The notes: a model not told the origin generated them from the sequence alone. Counted from the first letter of the stretch, positions 1-8,849 are shown. The stretch is 30,342 nt of DNA from Paracoccaceae bacterium (GCA_024236495.1 JACKKJ010000011.1:1-30342), one strand, 5' to 3'. Translations and numbers: made by a program.

Positions 1-4
1 CTGG

Positions 5-592
5 TCAGCGGGCCATCGCGCGCTTGAAGGCGGGGCGTTCACGCATTCGGTCAAGATAGACCGAAAGCTTGTGTTCCACGATCGGGAACCGGGCGGAAAG
101 CGCCCAGTTCCCGCAGTGGGTCAGGATGATGTCAGGCACTGTCATTTCTGACCCCATCAAGAACGGCCCCTCGCCCATCCGGTGCATCAGCGTCCGCTGG
201 CTGCGCTCGAATTCCCACTTCAGCGAATCCTTGATCGCTGCCTGTCGCAGCTCCTCGGGCAGGATGAAGCTGTGTCGCGCCGCCATCCAAAGCGCCGCGT
301 CGAATTCGTCCAGCAGGAACTGGGTCAGGCTGTCCTGCCGCGCGCGATCCAGCGTACCGGCCGGGTGCGTGAAACGACGGTGTTTGTCGGCAAGATACTG
401 GATGATTGCGGTGGAATCGGTGATCGGTGTGCCGTCTTCTATCAGCACAGGTATCTTGCCGGCGGGGTTGAACTCCACCACACCCTCCGAACGCGGGGTC
501 GCGGCGACGTGTTCGAAAGGTACCTCCAGCTCTTCCAGCATCCAAAGCACGCGGGCGGCGCGGCTTTTCACGGTTCCGATGACTGTGTACAT
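5..592 (-). CDS. Glutathione S-transferase family protein
   Basis: A 195-residue protein starting MYTVIG. It has the thioredoxin-like N-terminal half of a GST, including the cis-proline strand-turn and the GTPITDSTAIIQYL segment that contacts the gamma-glutamyl group of glutathione (Asp-Ser where many GSTs have Glu-Ser), then a helical C-terminal half. GSTs conjugate or reduce small electrophiles with glutathione in the cytosol; the substrate cannot be told from sequence. I chose the start at 592 because a GGGGA Shine-Dalgarno-like stretch lies about 7 bases upstream; an in-frame ATG at 613 would add seven residues (MSKNGDA) but has a poorer ribosome site. It follows holA on the same strand after about 114 bases, so it could be read from the upstream unit or have its own promoter. 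Family sure, role open. Confidence 0.9.
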   Translation of the reverse strand: MYTVIGTVKSRAARVLWMLEELEVPFEHVAATPRSEGVVEFNPAGKIPVLIEDGTPITDSTAIIQYLADKHRRFTHPAGTLDRARQDSLTQFLLDEFDAALWMAARHSFILPEELRQAAIKDSLKWEFERSQRTLMHRMGEGPFLMGSEMTVPDIILTHCGNWALSARFPIVEHKLSVYLDRMRERPAFKRAMAR

Positions 593-706
593 GGCATCCC
601 CATTTTTGCTCATGGAGCCATGCGATCAGGGAACGCGCAAGAGGCTGCGCGCGGTGGCGTGGTCATGGGCGCCGCAATCGAGATTGTCTTGTGCCGGGAA
701 TGCGGC

Positions 707-1735
707 CTACCGCGGGCGGCCCTTCATCGCGAGGCGCAGCAAGGCGCGTTCCATCACCGCCATGGCCGGTGCACGCGACGAGGACCGAAGCGTCAGGTCG
801 GTGTCGACCAGAATCGATATCGCTTCCTCAAGCTTCATGAGACCCCAGGCCTGCACCTGGCGCTGCAACGAATCGCGCCGCTTGTAAGGGATCATCGGTC
901 TGGCGCGCGCGATGGCGGCCGCCGCGCCGCCGGGATCGGCCGCGATCAGGTGCAGGGTCCGGAAATGGCGTGTCGCGGCGATGCACAGCGCGACCGGGTT
1001 CACGCCCTGGCCAGCAAGCCGCTGCACGAGGCTTCCGACAAGCTCTGCCCGCGCCTCTGCCACGGCGTCCAGCGCGTCGTCGATCCCCGCCTCGATCGTC
1101 GCGGGGGTGCAAAGCTCGATCTCGGCCGGGGTCAGAGGCGACGGGTCGCCGTGCTTGTAAAGCGCGATCTTCTCGATGGTCTGGCGGAAATCGCCGGGGT
1201 CCAGGTCGCGCGCGAGCGTCGTCAGTTCGGCGATCGCGTCGCGGCCAAGATCCTTCAGCCCGGCGCGGTTCAGGACTGCCTCGATCTCTTCCCGGCTTGG
1301 CGGATCGTCGTAGATGCCGACGGCATAGGCATTGGGTTGCTGTTCGAAAAGTGTGCGCAACGAAGACCTGACCCCCAACGTGCCGGAGGCGGTCACGATG
1401 ATGGCGGCGTCGCCCGCGCGCCAATCCGAAAGGGCACCGCCGATGACCTGCGACAGGCCGTCGGTCGCGTCCTCGACCAATGCGACGCGCGGGCCGGGAA
1501 AGAAGCCCTGGGCCTTCACCGCATCAGAAAGAAGCGCGGGATCCTTGCGCAGCTCTGCGGCGGCGATCCGGGTCAGGCGCATCTCTGCCTCGCCCTCCGG
1601 CCCGATCAGGGCCGCGACGACCTCCTGCCGCCTCAGCGCCACGCGCATCGTGTCTGCCCCGTAGATCAGAAGCCCCGCCCGGTCCGGCTCCGGCCGCGCG
1701 AAATACCGCGCCGCCGCTGCACCGGCCAGTTTCAT
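707..1735 (-). CDS. holA: DNA polymerase III subunit delta
   Basis: A 342-residue HolA homologue, the clamp-loader delta subunit that opens the beta sliding clamp. The sequence shows the delta layout: an N-terminal AAA+-like domain without a working Walker A (about residues 15-140, with LIYGAD near the start and a VALVEDATDGL strand), a middle lid region, and a helical C-terminal collar domain carrying the QRLAGQGVNPVALCIAATRHFR stretch typical of the family. The ATG at 1735 forms an ATGA overlap with the lptE stop, so translation is probably coupled; an ATG four codons upstream (1747) also exists but would overlap lptE more. It is the fourth gene of the DUF3576-leuS-lptE-holA block seen across alphaproteobacteria. 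Confidence 0.93.
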   Translation of the reverse strand: MKLAGAAAARYFARPEPDRAGLLIYGADTMRVALRRQEVVAALIGPEGEAEMRLTRIAAAELRKDPALLSDAVKAQGFFPGPRVALVEDATDGLSQVIGGALSDWRAGDAAIIVTASGTLGVRSSLRTLFEQQPNAYAVGIYDDPPSREEIEAVLNRAGLKDLGRDAIAELTTLARDLDPGDFRQTIEKIALYKHGDPSPLTPAEIELCTPATIEAGIDDALDAVAEARAELVGSLVQRLAGQGVNPVALCIAATRHFRTLHLIAADPGGAAAAIARARPMIPYKRRDSLQRQVQAWGLMKLEEAISILVDTDLTLRSSSRAPAMAVMERALLRLAMKGRPR

Positions 1736-2229
1736 GCGGCTCCCCATTCGGCAGAGGTGGCGAGAAGCCGGGTGACGATCTGGTCAGCCAGAAGCCGCAT
1801 CAGCCGCCGATAGGCATCGGCACGAGCGGATTCTGTCGCCACGACCGTTCCTGTCGCTGAATAGGCCGTGAAGGTCGAAACCTTGCCCGACGACAACTCA
1901 CGCCCCGTCGCCACGTCCTTGAGGACGAAAGACACAGACCCGGTGACATTGTAGCGGGTCGTCGTGTCGTCTGTCGTAATGCCAAGGCCGGCTTCCGAAA
2001 CGTCGATCCGGTAGCCAAGCGCAAAGGTGGGCGCCTTTGTCCGGCCCAGTCGTTCCTCAAGCCGTTCGACCAAGTCGAAAGCGTTCCGGTCCGTCGGTTC
2101 ATCGACGACGACCTTTTCCAGAAGGCCCCGTGCCGCACCGCCCGTGCCGTATGCCGGGCGGAAGCCACAGGCCGCAAGCGGCAGCGCGGCGGCAAGAAAC
2201 AGGAACTGGCGGCGGTCAGACGACGACAT
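1732..2229 (-). CDS. lptE: LPS assembly lipoprotein LptE
   Basis: A 165-residue lipoprotein. Residues 1-21 are a lipoprotein signal with lipobox LAAC (Cys21 lipidated), followed by GFRPAYG, the usual start of mature LptE. LptE plugs the LptD beta-barrel in the outer membrane and helps insert lipopolysaccharide. The rest shows the expected alternating strands and the closing helix with ADAYRRLMRLLADQIVTRLLA. Its first 14 bases overlap the end of leuS, and its TGA overlaps the holA ATG, so it sits inside a tightly coupled unit. Position between leuS and holA is conserved in proteobacteria and supports the call, since LptE itself diverges quickly. Confidence 0.9.
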   Translation of the reverse strand: MSSSDRRQFLFLAAALPLAACGFRPAYGTGGAARGLLEKVVVDEPTDRNAFDLVERLEERLGRTKAPTFALGYRIDVSEAGLGITTDDTTTRYNVTGSVSFVLKDVATGRELSSGKVSTFTAYSATGTVVATESARADAYRRLMRLLADQIVTRLLATSAEWGAA

Positions 2230-4771
2230 TGACGATTCGGCCCGGGACGACGATCAGCTTTTTCACCGGTTGCCCGGCAAGGAACTTGATCACAGCTTCG
2301 TCCGCCAGTGCAATCTTTTCAACCTCTGCCGGCGGCATGTCCTTCGGCACGACGATCTCTGCCCTCCGCTTGCCGTTGATCTGGATGGGCAGCGTGACGG
2401 TGTCCTCCACCAACATCGCCGGGTCGGCCTTGGGCCAGGGTGCCTGGCTCACCAGCCCGGACCCGCCAAGCATCGCCCAGACATCTTCCGCCAGATGCGG
2501 TACCATCGGCGACATGAGCTGCGCCATGGTCAGCATCGCCTGCCGCTTGGCAGCCGCCGAGGCATCGGATTTCGAAAAGGTGTTGGTGAATTCGTAAAGC
2601 TTCGCCACCGCCTTGTTGAAGGCAAAGCCCTCGATCCCGGTGGTCACCTCGGCGATGGTCTTGTGCATCGCGCGCAGAAGGGCTTCGTCCTGCGCCGGGT
2701 TGCCCTCGCCGCGTGTGGTGACCTCGTGCGCCAGACGCCAGACGCGCGCAAGATGCTTCTGCGCGGCATCCGCGCCAGAGGCAGTCCATTCCACGTCCCG
2801 CTCTGGCGGGCTGTCGGACATCACGAACCAGCGGGCGGTGTCGGCGCCGTAGCGGGTGATGATGTCCATCGGGTCGACGACGTTCTTCTTGGACTTCGAC
2901 ATCTTGATCGAGGGCCCGACCTCGACCGGCGTGCCGTCCGTCAGCCGCGCGCCGGCTTCGTCCCGGATCACGTCTTCCGGCAGTTGCCAGACCGGGCGCC
3001 CGTCCGCGCCCCTGGTCGAATAGGTTTCATGCGTGACCATGCCCTGCGTGAAAAGCGCGTTGAAGGGTTCGATCGCCTTGGCGGGCAGGTGGCCGCAGAT
3101 GTGCATGGCCCGTGCGAAGAACCGGGAATAAAGAAGGTGAAGGATCGCGTGTTCGATCCCACCGATATACTGATCGACGTTCATCCAGTAATCCACGTCG
3201 GCCGAATCCGTCGGCGTCGCCGCGCGGGGGGAGGTGAAACGCGCGTAGTACCAGGACGAATCGACGAACGTGTCCATCGTGTCCGTTTCGCGCCGCGCGG
3301 GTTTGCCGCAGGCGGGGCAGGCGCAATCACGCCAGGTGGGGTGACGATCCAGCGGGTTGCCCGGCACGTCGAAGGTCACGTCGTCGGGCAGGCGGACCGG
3401 CAGGTTTTCCTTGCGCTCCGCCACCACGCCGCAGTCGGCGCAGTGCACGACCGGAATCGGGCAACCCCAGTAGCGCTGACGGCTGATCCCCCAGTCGCGC
3501 AGGCGGTAGTTGGTGACCCCTTTGCCATAGCCCTTCGCCTCGGCGTGGGCGATGGCGGCGTTCACAGCTTCTTCGCCCGTCTGCATCGCGTCGCCGGCGA
3601 AGCCGCGGATATAGCGGACCCGTTCGGATTTCATCGGCACGAAGGCCTCGCCCAGCGCCGTTTCCTCCGCACCCTCGGCCACGAAAACCGGCGGAATCGC
3701 CAGCCCATATTTCGTTGCGAAGTCGAAGTCGCGCTGGTCATGCGCCGGGCAGCCGAAGATTGCGCCGGTGCCGTAATCCATGAGGATGAAGTTGGCGATA
3801 TAGACCGGAAGTTCCCATGCGGGATCAAGGGGATGGCGGACCCGGATGCCGGTGTCCAGCCCCTTCTTCTCGGCCTTTTCCAGCGCCTCTTCCGAGGTGC
3901 CGACGCGGCGGCATTCGGCCACGAATTCCGCCACTTCGGGGCTGCCGGCCTCAAGCGCCTTGGCAAGCGGATGGTCGGGGCTGATCGCGGCGAACGACGC
4001 GCCCATCAGCGTGTCGGGGCGGGTCGTGTACACCTCGAGCCGGTCGAAGCCTTCCGGCGCGCCGACCGTGTCGAAGGCGAATTGCAGGCCGCGCGACTTG
4101 CCGATCCAGTTGGCCTGCATCAGACGCACCTTCTCGGGCCAGTTCTCAAGCCCGTCCAGCGCCTCAAGCAGTTCGCCCGCGAAATCGGAGATGCGGAAGA
4201 ACCACTGCGTGAGTTCCCGCCGCTCCACCTCAGCGCCCGACCGCCAGCCGCGGCCGTCGATCACCTGTTCGTTCGCCAGCACCGTCATGTCGACCGGGTC
4301 CCAGTTCACCACCGCGTTCTTGCGGTAGACCAGGCCCTTTTCCATGAAGTCGATGAACATCGACTGCTGCTGGCCATAGTATTCGGGGTCGCAGGTCGCG
4401 AATTCGCGGCTCCAGTCGATCGACAGGCCAAGCGGCCGCATCTGGTCGCGCATCACCGCGATGTTGCCGTAGGTCCATTCCTTGGGATGGCCGCCCTTTT
4501 CCATCGCGGCGTTCTCGGCGGGCATCCCGAAGGCGTCCCAGCCCATCGGGTGCAGCACCGAATAGCCGCAGGACGACTTGTAGCGCGCGACCACGTCGCC
4601 CATCGTGTAATTGCGCACATGGCCCATGTGGATGCGCCCCGACGGATAGGGAAACATCTCGAGCACATAGTACTTGGGTCTTGCACTGTCGCGGCGCGCG
4701 GTGAAGACGCCGGCCTCGTCCCAGGCCTTCTGCCAGAGGGCTTCGGTGGTTGCGGGATCGTAGCGCGACAT
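2216..4771 (-). CDS. leuS: Leucyl-tRNA synthetase
   Basis: An 851-residue class I aminoacyl-tRNA synthetase, the normal length for bacterial LeuRS; it charges tRNA-Leu in the cytosol. Visible signatures: HMGH at residues 48-51 (the HIGH motif) within a PYPSGRIHMGHVRNYT stretch; the CP1 editing domain with TTRPDT (249-254) and GTGAIFGCPAHDQRD (335-349), whose Asp residues bind the misacylated adenosine; and KMSKS at 623-627. A helical anticodon-binding domain and a small C-terminal domain follow. An AAGGAAGG ribosome site lies 6 bases before the ATG. lptE starts inside its last codons. Nothing looks broken. Confidence 0.98.
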   Translation of the reverse strand: MSRYDPATTEALWQKAWDEAGVFTARRDSARPKYYVLEMFPYPSGRIHMGHVRNYTMGDVVARYKSSCGYSVLHPMGWDAFGMPAENAAMEKGGHPKEWTYGNIAVMRDQMRPLGLSIDWSREFATCDPEYYGQQQSMFIDFMEKGLVYRKNAVVNWDPVDMTVLANEQVIDGRGWRSGAEVERRELTQWFFRISDFAGELLEALDGLENWPEKVRLMQANWIGKSRGLQFAFDTVGAPEGFDRLEVYTTRPDTLMGASFAAISPDHPLAKALEAGSPEVAEFVAECRRVGTSEEALEKAEKKGLDTGIRVRHPLDPAWELPVYIANFILMDYGTGAIFGCPAHDQRDFDFATKYGLAIPPVFVAEGAEETALGEAFVPMKSERVRYIRGFAGDAMQTGEEAVNAAIAHAEAKGYGKGVTNYRLRDWGISRQRYWGCPIPVVHCADCGVVAERKENLPVRLPDDVTFDVPGNPLDRHPTWRDCACPACGKPARRETDTMDTFVDSSWYYARFTSPRAATPTDSADVDYWMNVDQYIGGIEHAILHLLYSRFFARAMHICGHLPAKAIEPFNALFTQGMVTHETYSTRGADGRPVWQLPEDVIRDEAGARLTDGTPVEVGPSIKMSKSKKNVVDPMDIITRYGADTARWFVMSDSPPERDVEWTASGADAAQKHLARVWRLAHEVTTRGEGNPAQDEALLRAMHKTIAEVTTGIEGFAFNKAVAKLYEFTNTFSKSDASAAAKRQAMLTMAQLMSPMVPHLAEDVWAMLGGSGLVSQAPWPKADPAMLVEDTVTLPIQINGKRRAEIVVPKDMPPAEVEKIALADEAVIKFLAGQPVKKLIVVPGRIVNVVV

Positions 4772-4852
4772 TGGACCTTCCTTATGCGACTGCCGCGCGT
4801 GGTTATACCCGGCGGGTGGCGAAGGTCCAGAGACTAGCGGTCTGCCGCGGGA

Positions 4853-5398
4853 TCAGAGCTTCAGGTCGCGGATGCGCAATTGCCGCGCGCGGGTCAGAAT
4901 CGCATCCTCTACCGAACGGGCGACTTCGGCGGAAACCGGGCCGCCTCCGCGCGCCACAAGCGCGATCTTCAGCGACCGGGCGTCCAGCGCCGGGTCCTGG
5001 ACATAGATCGTCGCGCGGTAGCTGCGGCCGCCGCCCGGCGGCGTGCCGTAGCCGGTGACGATCACGCCGGAAAAGGGATCGACGGATTCGACGGGCAGGA
5101 AGTTCAGCACCTCAAGCGAGGCCTGCCAAAGATACTTGTTCACGCGCACGGTGACGTTCGGGTCATCCGACTGGCCGAACAGGTCCCAGATCTTGCCCTT
5201 GCGCCTTTGCGGCTCGAAAGCCGCAAGTTCGGCGCGCTGCTGGTCGGCAAGGGCCTGCTTCTCAAGCTTTTCCTGATCCAGCGTCGGCCCGCGGCGCTTG
5301 AACCATCCGCTGTCGCCGCTGCCGATTCCCCCGCAGGCCGCCAGGGAAATAAGGCAGCCGCCGAGAATCGCTTTGCGCACCATGCTCCGGATCGTCAT
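4853..5398 (-). CDS. DUF3576 family lipoprotein
   Basis: A 181-residue predicted lipoprotein with signal peptide and lipobox LAAC (Cys22). After a short charged linker with Lys/Gln/Glu-rich helix (residues 38-70) comes the DUF3576 core: KIWDLFG, a VNKYLWQASLEVLNFLP segment, the DPFSGVIVTGYG turn and a strand-helix region ending in TRARQLRIRDLKL. The function of DUF3576 is not known to me; the family is common in alphaproteobacteria, regularly just upstream of leuS. Attachment to the outer or inner membrane is inferred from the lipobox alone. It lies 81 bases upstream of leuS, so the four genes DUF3576-leuS-lptE-holA may be co-transcribed from the 5399-5653 gap. Confidence 0.9.
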   Translation of the reverse strand: MTIRSMVRKAILGGCLISLAACGGIGSGDSGWFKRRGPTLDQEKLEKQALADQQRAELAAFEPQRRKGKIWDLFGQSDDPNVTVRVNKYLWQASLEVLNFLPVESVDPFSGVIVTGYGTPPGGGRSYRATIYVQDPALDARSLKIALVARGGGPVSAEVARSVEDAILTRARQLRIRDLKL

Positions 5399-5653
5399 TC
5401 CGCCGCCCTCGTCTGTCTTTTCCGCTGTCTAGCCGACCGTCCGCGTGCGAACAAGGCTTTTCCGGCACGCCGGGCGGGGGGTGTGACGGCGCCGGTGCCA
5501 GCGGACTGTGGCAACTCTGCACCATCGCCGCCGATCTTCCCCGCGGTCCGGCCGTTTCCGTTGCAATACGAACGGCGTGAGGGGAAATAGGGTCATACCC
5601 AATTCGGATTCCCCTGAGTTGGGCCTACCTTTGACACAACGAGGGAAAACGAA
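5399..5653. promoter_or_regulatory. Divergent control region between DUF3576 gene and porin
   Basis: 255 bases without a gene between two divergent start codons. On the plus strand TTGCAA (5561-5566) followed after 17 bases by GAAATA (5584-5589) is a possible sigma-70-type promoter for the porin, giving a leader of about 55-60 bases. That leader contains two possible hairpins: GGGGAA (5581-5586) with TTCCCC (5609-5614), and CCCAATTC (5598-5605) with GAGTTGGG (5616-5623, one G-T pair), which are mutually exclusive. A GAGGG ribosome site sits at 5641-5645. No matching promoter for the minus strand stood out. Confidence 0.35.
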
Positions 5654-6544
5654 ATGAAAAAGGTTCTTCTCGCTTCCACCGCTCTCGTCGGCTTCGCCGG
5701 CGCCGCGGCTGCGGAAGTCTCGCTCTCCGGCTATGCCGAAATGGGCGTGTTCGGCGGCACTGGCATCGAAACCCAGTTCCACACCGACGTCGCGATCACC
5801 TTCAACATGTCCGGCACGACCGACAACGGTCTTGAGTTCGGTGCGAAGATCCAGCTCGACGACACCAATGGCAGCTCGTCTGTCAACGGCACCCCGGCGT
5901 TCGACGACGAAGCCGTCTGGGTTTCGGGTTCGTTCGGCAAGGTCACCCTCGGTGAAACCGACGGCGCCTACGACTGGGCCCTGACCGAAATCTACATGGG
6001 CACCGCCCTGACCGACGACCACTCGACCCACGCTGGTGCCTACTGGTTCACCGGCGGCGACGGCTGGTGGGACAACCAGATCATGCGCTACGAGTACTCG
6101 TTCGGTGACTTCGCGGTTGCCGTGTCGGCCGAGATGGACGACGCCGGCGTTGGCGACTCGGTCCTCGGCCTTGGTGTGAAATGGTCGGGCAACATGGGCG
6201 GCGTCGACCTGGGCGTCGGCCTCGGCTACCAGACCGACAGCACGCTTGACGCGGTCGGTGTCAGCATCGCTGCCTCGATGGCGAACGGCGTGTCCGTGAA
6301 CTTCGGCTACGCTGACGACGAATTCTGGGGCGACAAGTGGTGGGGCCTCGGCGTTGGCTACACCACCGGCGCTCTGCTCGTCCAGGCCAACTACGGCGAA
6401 TGGGATGCGGCTGGCACCAACGGCTGGGGCCTCGTTGCCAACTACGACCTCGGCGGCGGCGCGGTTGCCATGTTCGGCTACGGCGACAGCGGCGGTGCGG
6501 CTACCGGCAGCACCTGGTCGGCTGGTCTCGGCCTCTCGTTCTAA
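5654..6544 (+). CDS. Rhodobacter-type outer-membrane porin
   Basis: A 296-residue porin. Residues 1-20 are a Sec signal peptide (MKKVLLAST...GAAAA) cleaved before EVSLSG. The mature protein is a series of short amphipathic, Gly- and aromatic-rich strands with Asp-rich loops, starts with the SLSGYAEMG strand typical of alphaproteobacterial general porins, and ends in a phenylalanine (AGLGLSF), the C-terminal signal recognised by the BAM complex. It should form trimeric channels for small hydrophilic solutes in the outer membrane; the length fits the 16-strand Rhodobacter porins. Monocistronic: it has its own upstream gap and a strong terminator at 6567-6595. The loop sequence is too variable to predict specificity. 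Confidence 0.93.
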   Translation: MKKVLLASTALVGFAGAAAAEVSLSGYAEMGVFGGTGIETQFHTDVAITFNMSGTTDNGLEFGAKIQLDDTNGSSSVNGTPAFDDEAVWVSGSFGKVTLGETDGAYDWALTEIYMGTALTDDHSTHAGAYWFTGGDGWWDNQIMRYEYSFGDFAVAVSAEMDDAGVGDSVLGLGVKWSGNMGGVDLGVGLGYQTDSTLDAVGVSIAASMANGVSVNFGYADDEFWGDKWWGLGVGYTTGALLVQANYGEWDAAGTNGWGLVANYDLGGGAVAMFGYGDSGGAATGSTWSAGLGLSF

Positions 6545-6566
6545 TCCGAACGACAGTACGACAGGG

Positions 6567-6595
6567 AAGCGGGCCTTCGGGCCCGCTTTTCCTTT
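6567..6595 (+). terminator. Rho-independent terminator of the porin gene
   Basis: A nine-base-pair stem, AAGCGGGCC (6567-6575) and GGCCCGCTT (6580-6588), closes a TTCG tetraloop (6576-6579), followed by TTCCTTTTT. The UUCG loop and the T-rich tail 23 bases after the stop codon make this a convincing terminator. Confidence 0.93.
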
Positions 6596-6683
6596 TTGCG
6601 GCCCTCTCTCGCGGGGGCCGAAACTCGACAATCCCGTTGGGCGCCGATATGGTCGCGCCGGATCGAAGAACTCGGGATGGACG

Positions 6684-8849
6684 ATGGCACCGCTGACAGG
6701 CGCACAGATCAAGACGGCTTATGCCGAGGCGATGAAGCTTTATGCCAGGAAGGACGCGAACGAGGCGCTCAAGCGGCTCAGGACGCTCGCGCTGGACTGC
6801 CCTCATGTCGCAGAGCCCCCCTACCAGATCGGGCGCATCCTGACCGAAAAGCTTCTTGCCGGGGCAGCCATTCCCTATCTGGAACGCGCGGCCGAAATCA
6901 AGCCGGGGGAGACTGCGATCTGGATGGCTTGGTCCGACGCCGTCGCCCTGGGCGCTGGCCCTGAGGAAGAACGCAGCTTTCTGGATGCGCTCAAGAAAGC
7001 TCCGATACCGGTCAAGACGAAACTGCTGCTGCAGAACCGCTTCGGATCGAGCCGAAGGTCAAGCCATCCGGTGACCGGGGGGGCGGCCTTGCCGGACCTG
7101 CAGCGAATGATCGCCATGATCGAGGCTGGTGACGCCGGAGGTGCCGAAGCGATGGCGTCCCGGCTGCTGGCGCGGCATCCGGGTTCTGCCGTGGCCGCCA
7201 ACATCCTGGCAACTGCCCAGGCGGCACTGGGCAAGCATTCCGCCGCACATGGGAACTACCTGCGCGCCTTGAAGCTGGACCCGAACTATGCGGAAGCGCA
7301 CGACAACATGGGCCGGCTGTTGTTCGACGCCAACCGCAAGGAAGAGGCGGTGCGCCATTTCTCCCGGGCGCTGTCCCTGGCGCCGGGCCTGCAATCGGCG
7401 CTGATCAATTTTGGCAGTGCGTTGATTTCGCTTGGCAATGCCGGCGCCGCCGTCACGCTGCTGAAAAGGGCACTTGCAGCACAGCCGGACCTCGAGCTTG
7501 TTCACCGTGCGCTGGGAAACGCGCATACGCGCCTTCGCAACTATGCGCTGGCCGAAACACATCTCTTGCGGGCACTGGAACTGACCGACGCGCCTGAGGC
7601 ACGGACCATCGCGCTACTTGCGCAGGCGCAGTCACGTCAGGGCAAGGATGACGAGGCTGCCGAGAACTTTGAACGCGCACTGGCGATTGACCCGGACGAA
7701 CCGACGGCGGTGGTCGGCAAGGCGGTACTTCTTCAGACGCTGGGCAGGTTCGACGAGGCGCAGGTGCTTTTCCGCAGAGGGTTCGAACTTGATCCACTGA
7801 AAGGCGACAACTACCGGCAGTTCATGTCATCCTACAAGGCCAAGCCCGGCGATCCGCTGATCGAGACGATCAAGGGTCACTATCAGGACGAGAGGCTGGA
7901 CGACCAGAACCGCATGAACATGGGCTATGCGTTGGCGAAGGCAATGGAGGATATGAAGGAGGACGACGAGGTCTTCCGGTATCTCGACGAAGCCAATGCC
8001 CTCATGAAGAAGTCCTATTCCTACGATATCGCGCTGCGTCTGCGCGAAGTGAACAATACCAAGCAGGCCATGAAGGATGTCGACTGGCTCGGCCGCAAGA
8101 TCGAAGGGGCAAGCGCCTGCGCGCCGATATTTGTGACGGGCCTGCCGCGGTCAGGCACGACGCTGGTTGAACAGATCATCTCCAGCCATTCGCAGGTCGA
8201 GGGCGGCGGCGAACTGGGGGAGCTGACCAAGCAGGCGCAACAGTTGATCATCCGCAAGGAAGGCTTGGCATCTGTGAAGGACATGCCTGACGACGTGATC
8301 GCGGCCCTGGGTCGGAACTTCGAGGAATACCTCGCGCCCCGCTTCCCTGGCGCGCCTCATGTTTCCGACAAGTCGATTCAAAGCTACATGTACATCGGCC
8401 TTATCAAGCTGGCGCTGCCGCAGTCGCGGATTGTCGTCGTGCGGCGCGACCCGCGCGACAATCTGTATTCGATGTACAAGAACCGCTTTCCCGAGGGGAC
8501 GCACCTTTACACCTACGACCAGCGCGACCTTGTCACGTTCTACGGCACGTTCCTTGAAATGCTGGATTTCTGGCGCGAACGGGTGCCGGACTGGTTCTAC
8601 GAAGTTCAGTACGAAGATCTTGTCTCCAACCCAGAGGAGGAGACACGCAAGCTGATCGCCGCCTGCGGGCTTGAATGGGAAGACGCCTGCCTGAACTTCC
8701 ACGAGAACAAGCGCAAGGTGGAAACGCTTTCGGTCTTCCAGGTTCGCCAACCGATTTCGAAAGCCTCCGTTCAGGGTTGGAAGCGATTCGAGAAGGGCCT
8801 CAAGCCCATGCTCGACGCGCTGCGCGAGGGTGGCTATGTCACTGACTGA
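6684..8849 (+). CDS. TPR-repeat sulfotransferase
   Basis: A 721-residue two-part protein. Residues about 145-375 hold tandem TPR helices (repeats such as YAEAHDNMGRLLFDANRKEE and DEPTAVVGKAVLLQTLGRFD), a protein-binding scaffold. The C-terminal part is a PAPS-dependent sulfotransferase: the 5'-phosphosulfate loop FVTGLPRSGTT (PRSGTT at 488-493) and the 3'-phosphate-binding VVVRRDPRDNLYSMY near residue 585, then the QVRQPI stretch found in bacterial Sulfotransfer_3 proteins. It moves sulfate from PAPS to an unknown acceptor; the TPR part suggests a protein or peptide target, as in tyrosylprotein sulfotransferase-like enzymes, but this is inference. There is no signal peptide or membrane segment. 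The ATG at 6684 is chosen because anything upstream in frame would read through the porin terminator. Its end overlaps the next gene by 14 bases. Confidence 0.9.
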   Translation: MAPLTGAQIKTAYAEAMKLYARKDANEALKRLRTLALDCPHVAEPPYQIGRILTEKLLAGAAIPYLERAAEIKPGETAIWMAWSDAVALGAGPEEERSFLDALKKAPIPVKTKLLLQNRFGSSRRSSHPVTGGAALPDLQRMIAMIEAGDAGGAEAMASRLLARHPGSAVAANILATAQAALGKHSAAHGNYLRALKLDPNYAEAHDNMGRLLFDANRKEEAVRHFSRALSLAPGLQSALINFGSALISLGNAGAAVTLLKRALAAQPDLELVHRALGNAHTRLRNYALAETHLLRALELTDAPEARTIALLAQAQSRQGKDDEAAENFERALAIDPDEPTAVVGKAVLLQTLGRFDEAQVLFRRGFELDPLKGDNYRQFMSSYKAKPGDPLIETIKGHYQDERLDDQNRMNMGYALAKAMEDMKEDDEVFRYLDEANALMKKSYSYDIALRLREVNNTKQAMKDVDWLGRKIEGASACAPIFVTGLPRSGTTLVEQIISSHSQVEGGGELGELTKQAQQLIIRKEGLASVKDMPDDVIAALGRNFEEYLAPRFPGAPHVSDKSIQSYMYIGLIKLALPQSRIVVVRRDPRDNLYSMYKNRFPEGTHLYTYDQRDLVTFYGTFLEMLDFWRERVPDWFYEVQYEDLVSNPEEETRKLIAACGLEWEDACLNFHENKRKVETLSVFQVRQPISKASVQGWKRFEKGLKPMLDALREGGYVTD

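Noticed and set aside
2027..4837. A 936-codon open frame on the plus strand antisense to leuS
   Set aside because: It mirrors leuS on the opposite strand, is His/Arg/Gly-rich with no recognisable domain, and arises from high GC content. leuS has every family motif.
5631..5636. TTGACA, a perfect -35 hexamer before the porin
   Set aside because: Only 18 bases from the start codon; a -10 element would fall inside the coding region. It overlaps the region just before the ribosome site and is probably chance.
6354..6683. Upstream extension of the sulfotransferase frame into the porin gene
   Set aside because: It would read through the porin coding region and its terminator in another frame; homology-like sequence begins only after 6684.
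5429..6712. A 427-codon minus-strand frame opposite the porin
   Set aside because: It covers the porin and its terminator, contains no domain, and the porin has signal peptide and C-terminal Phe.
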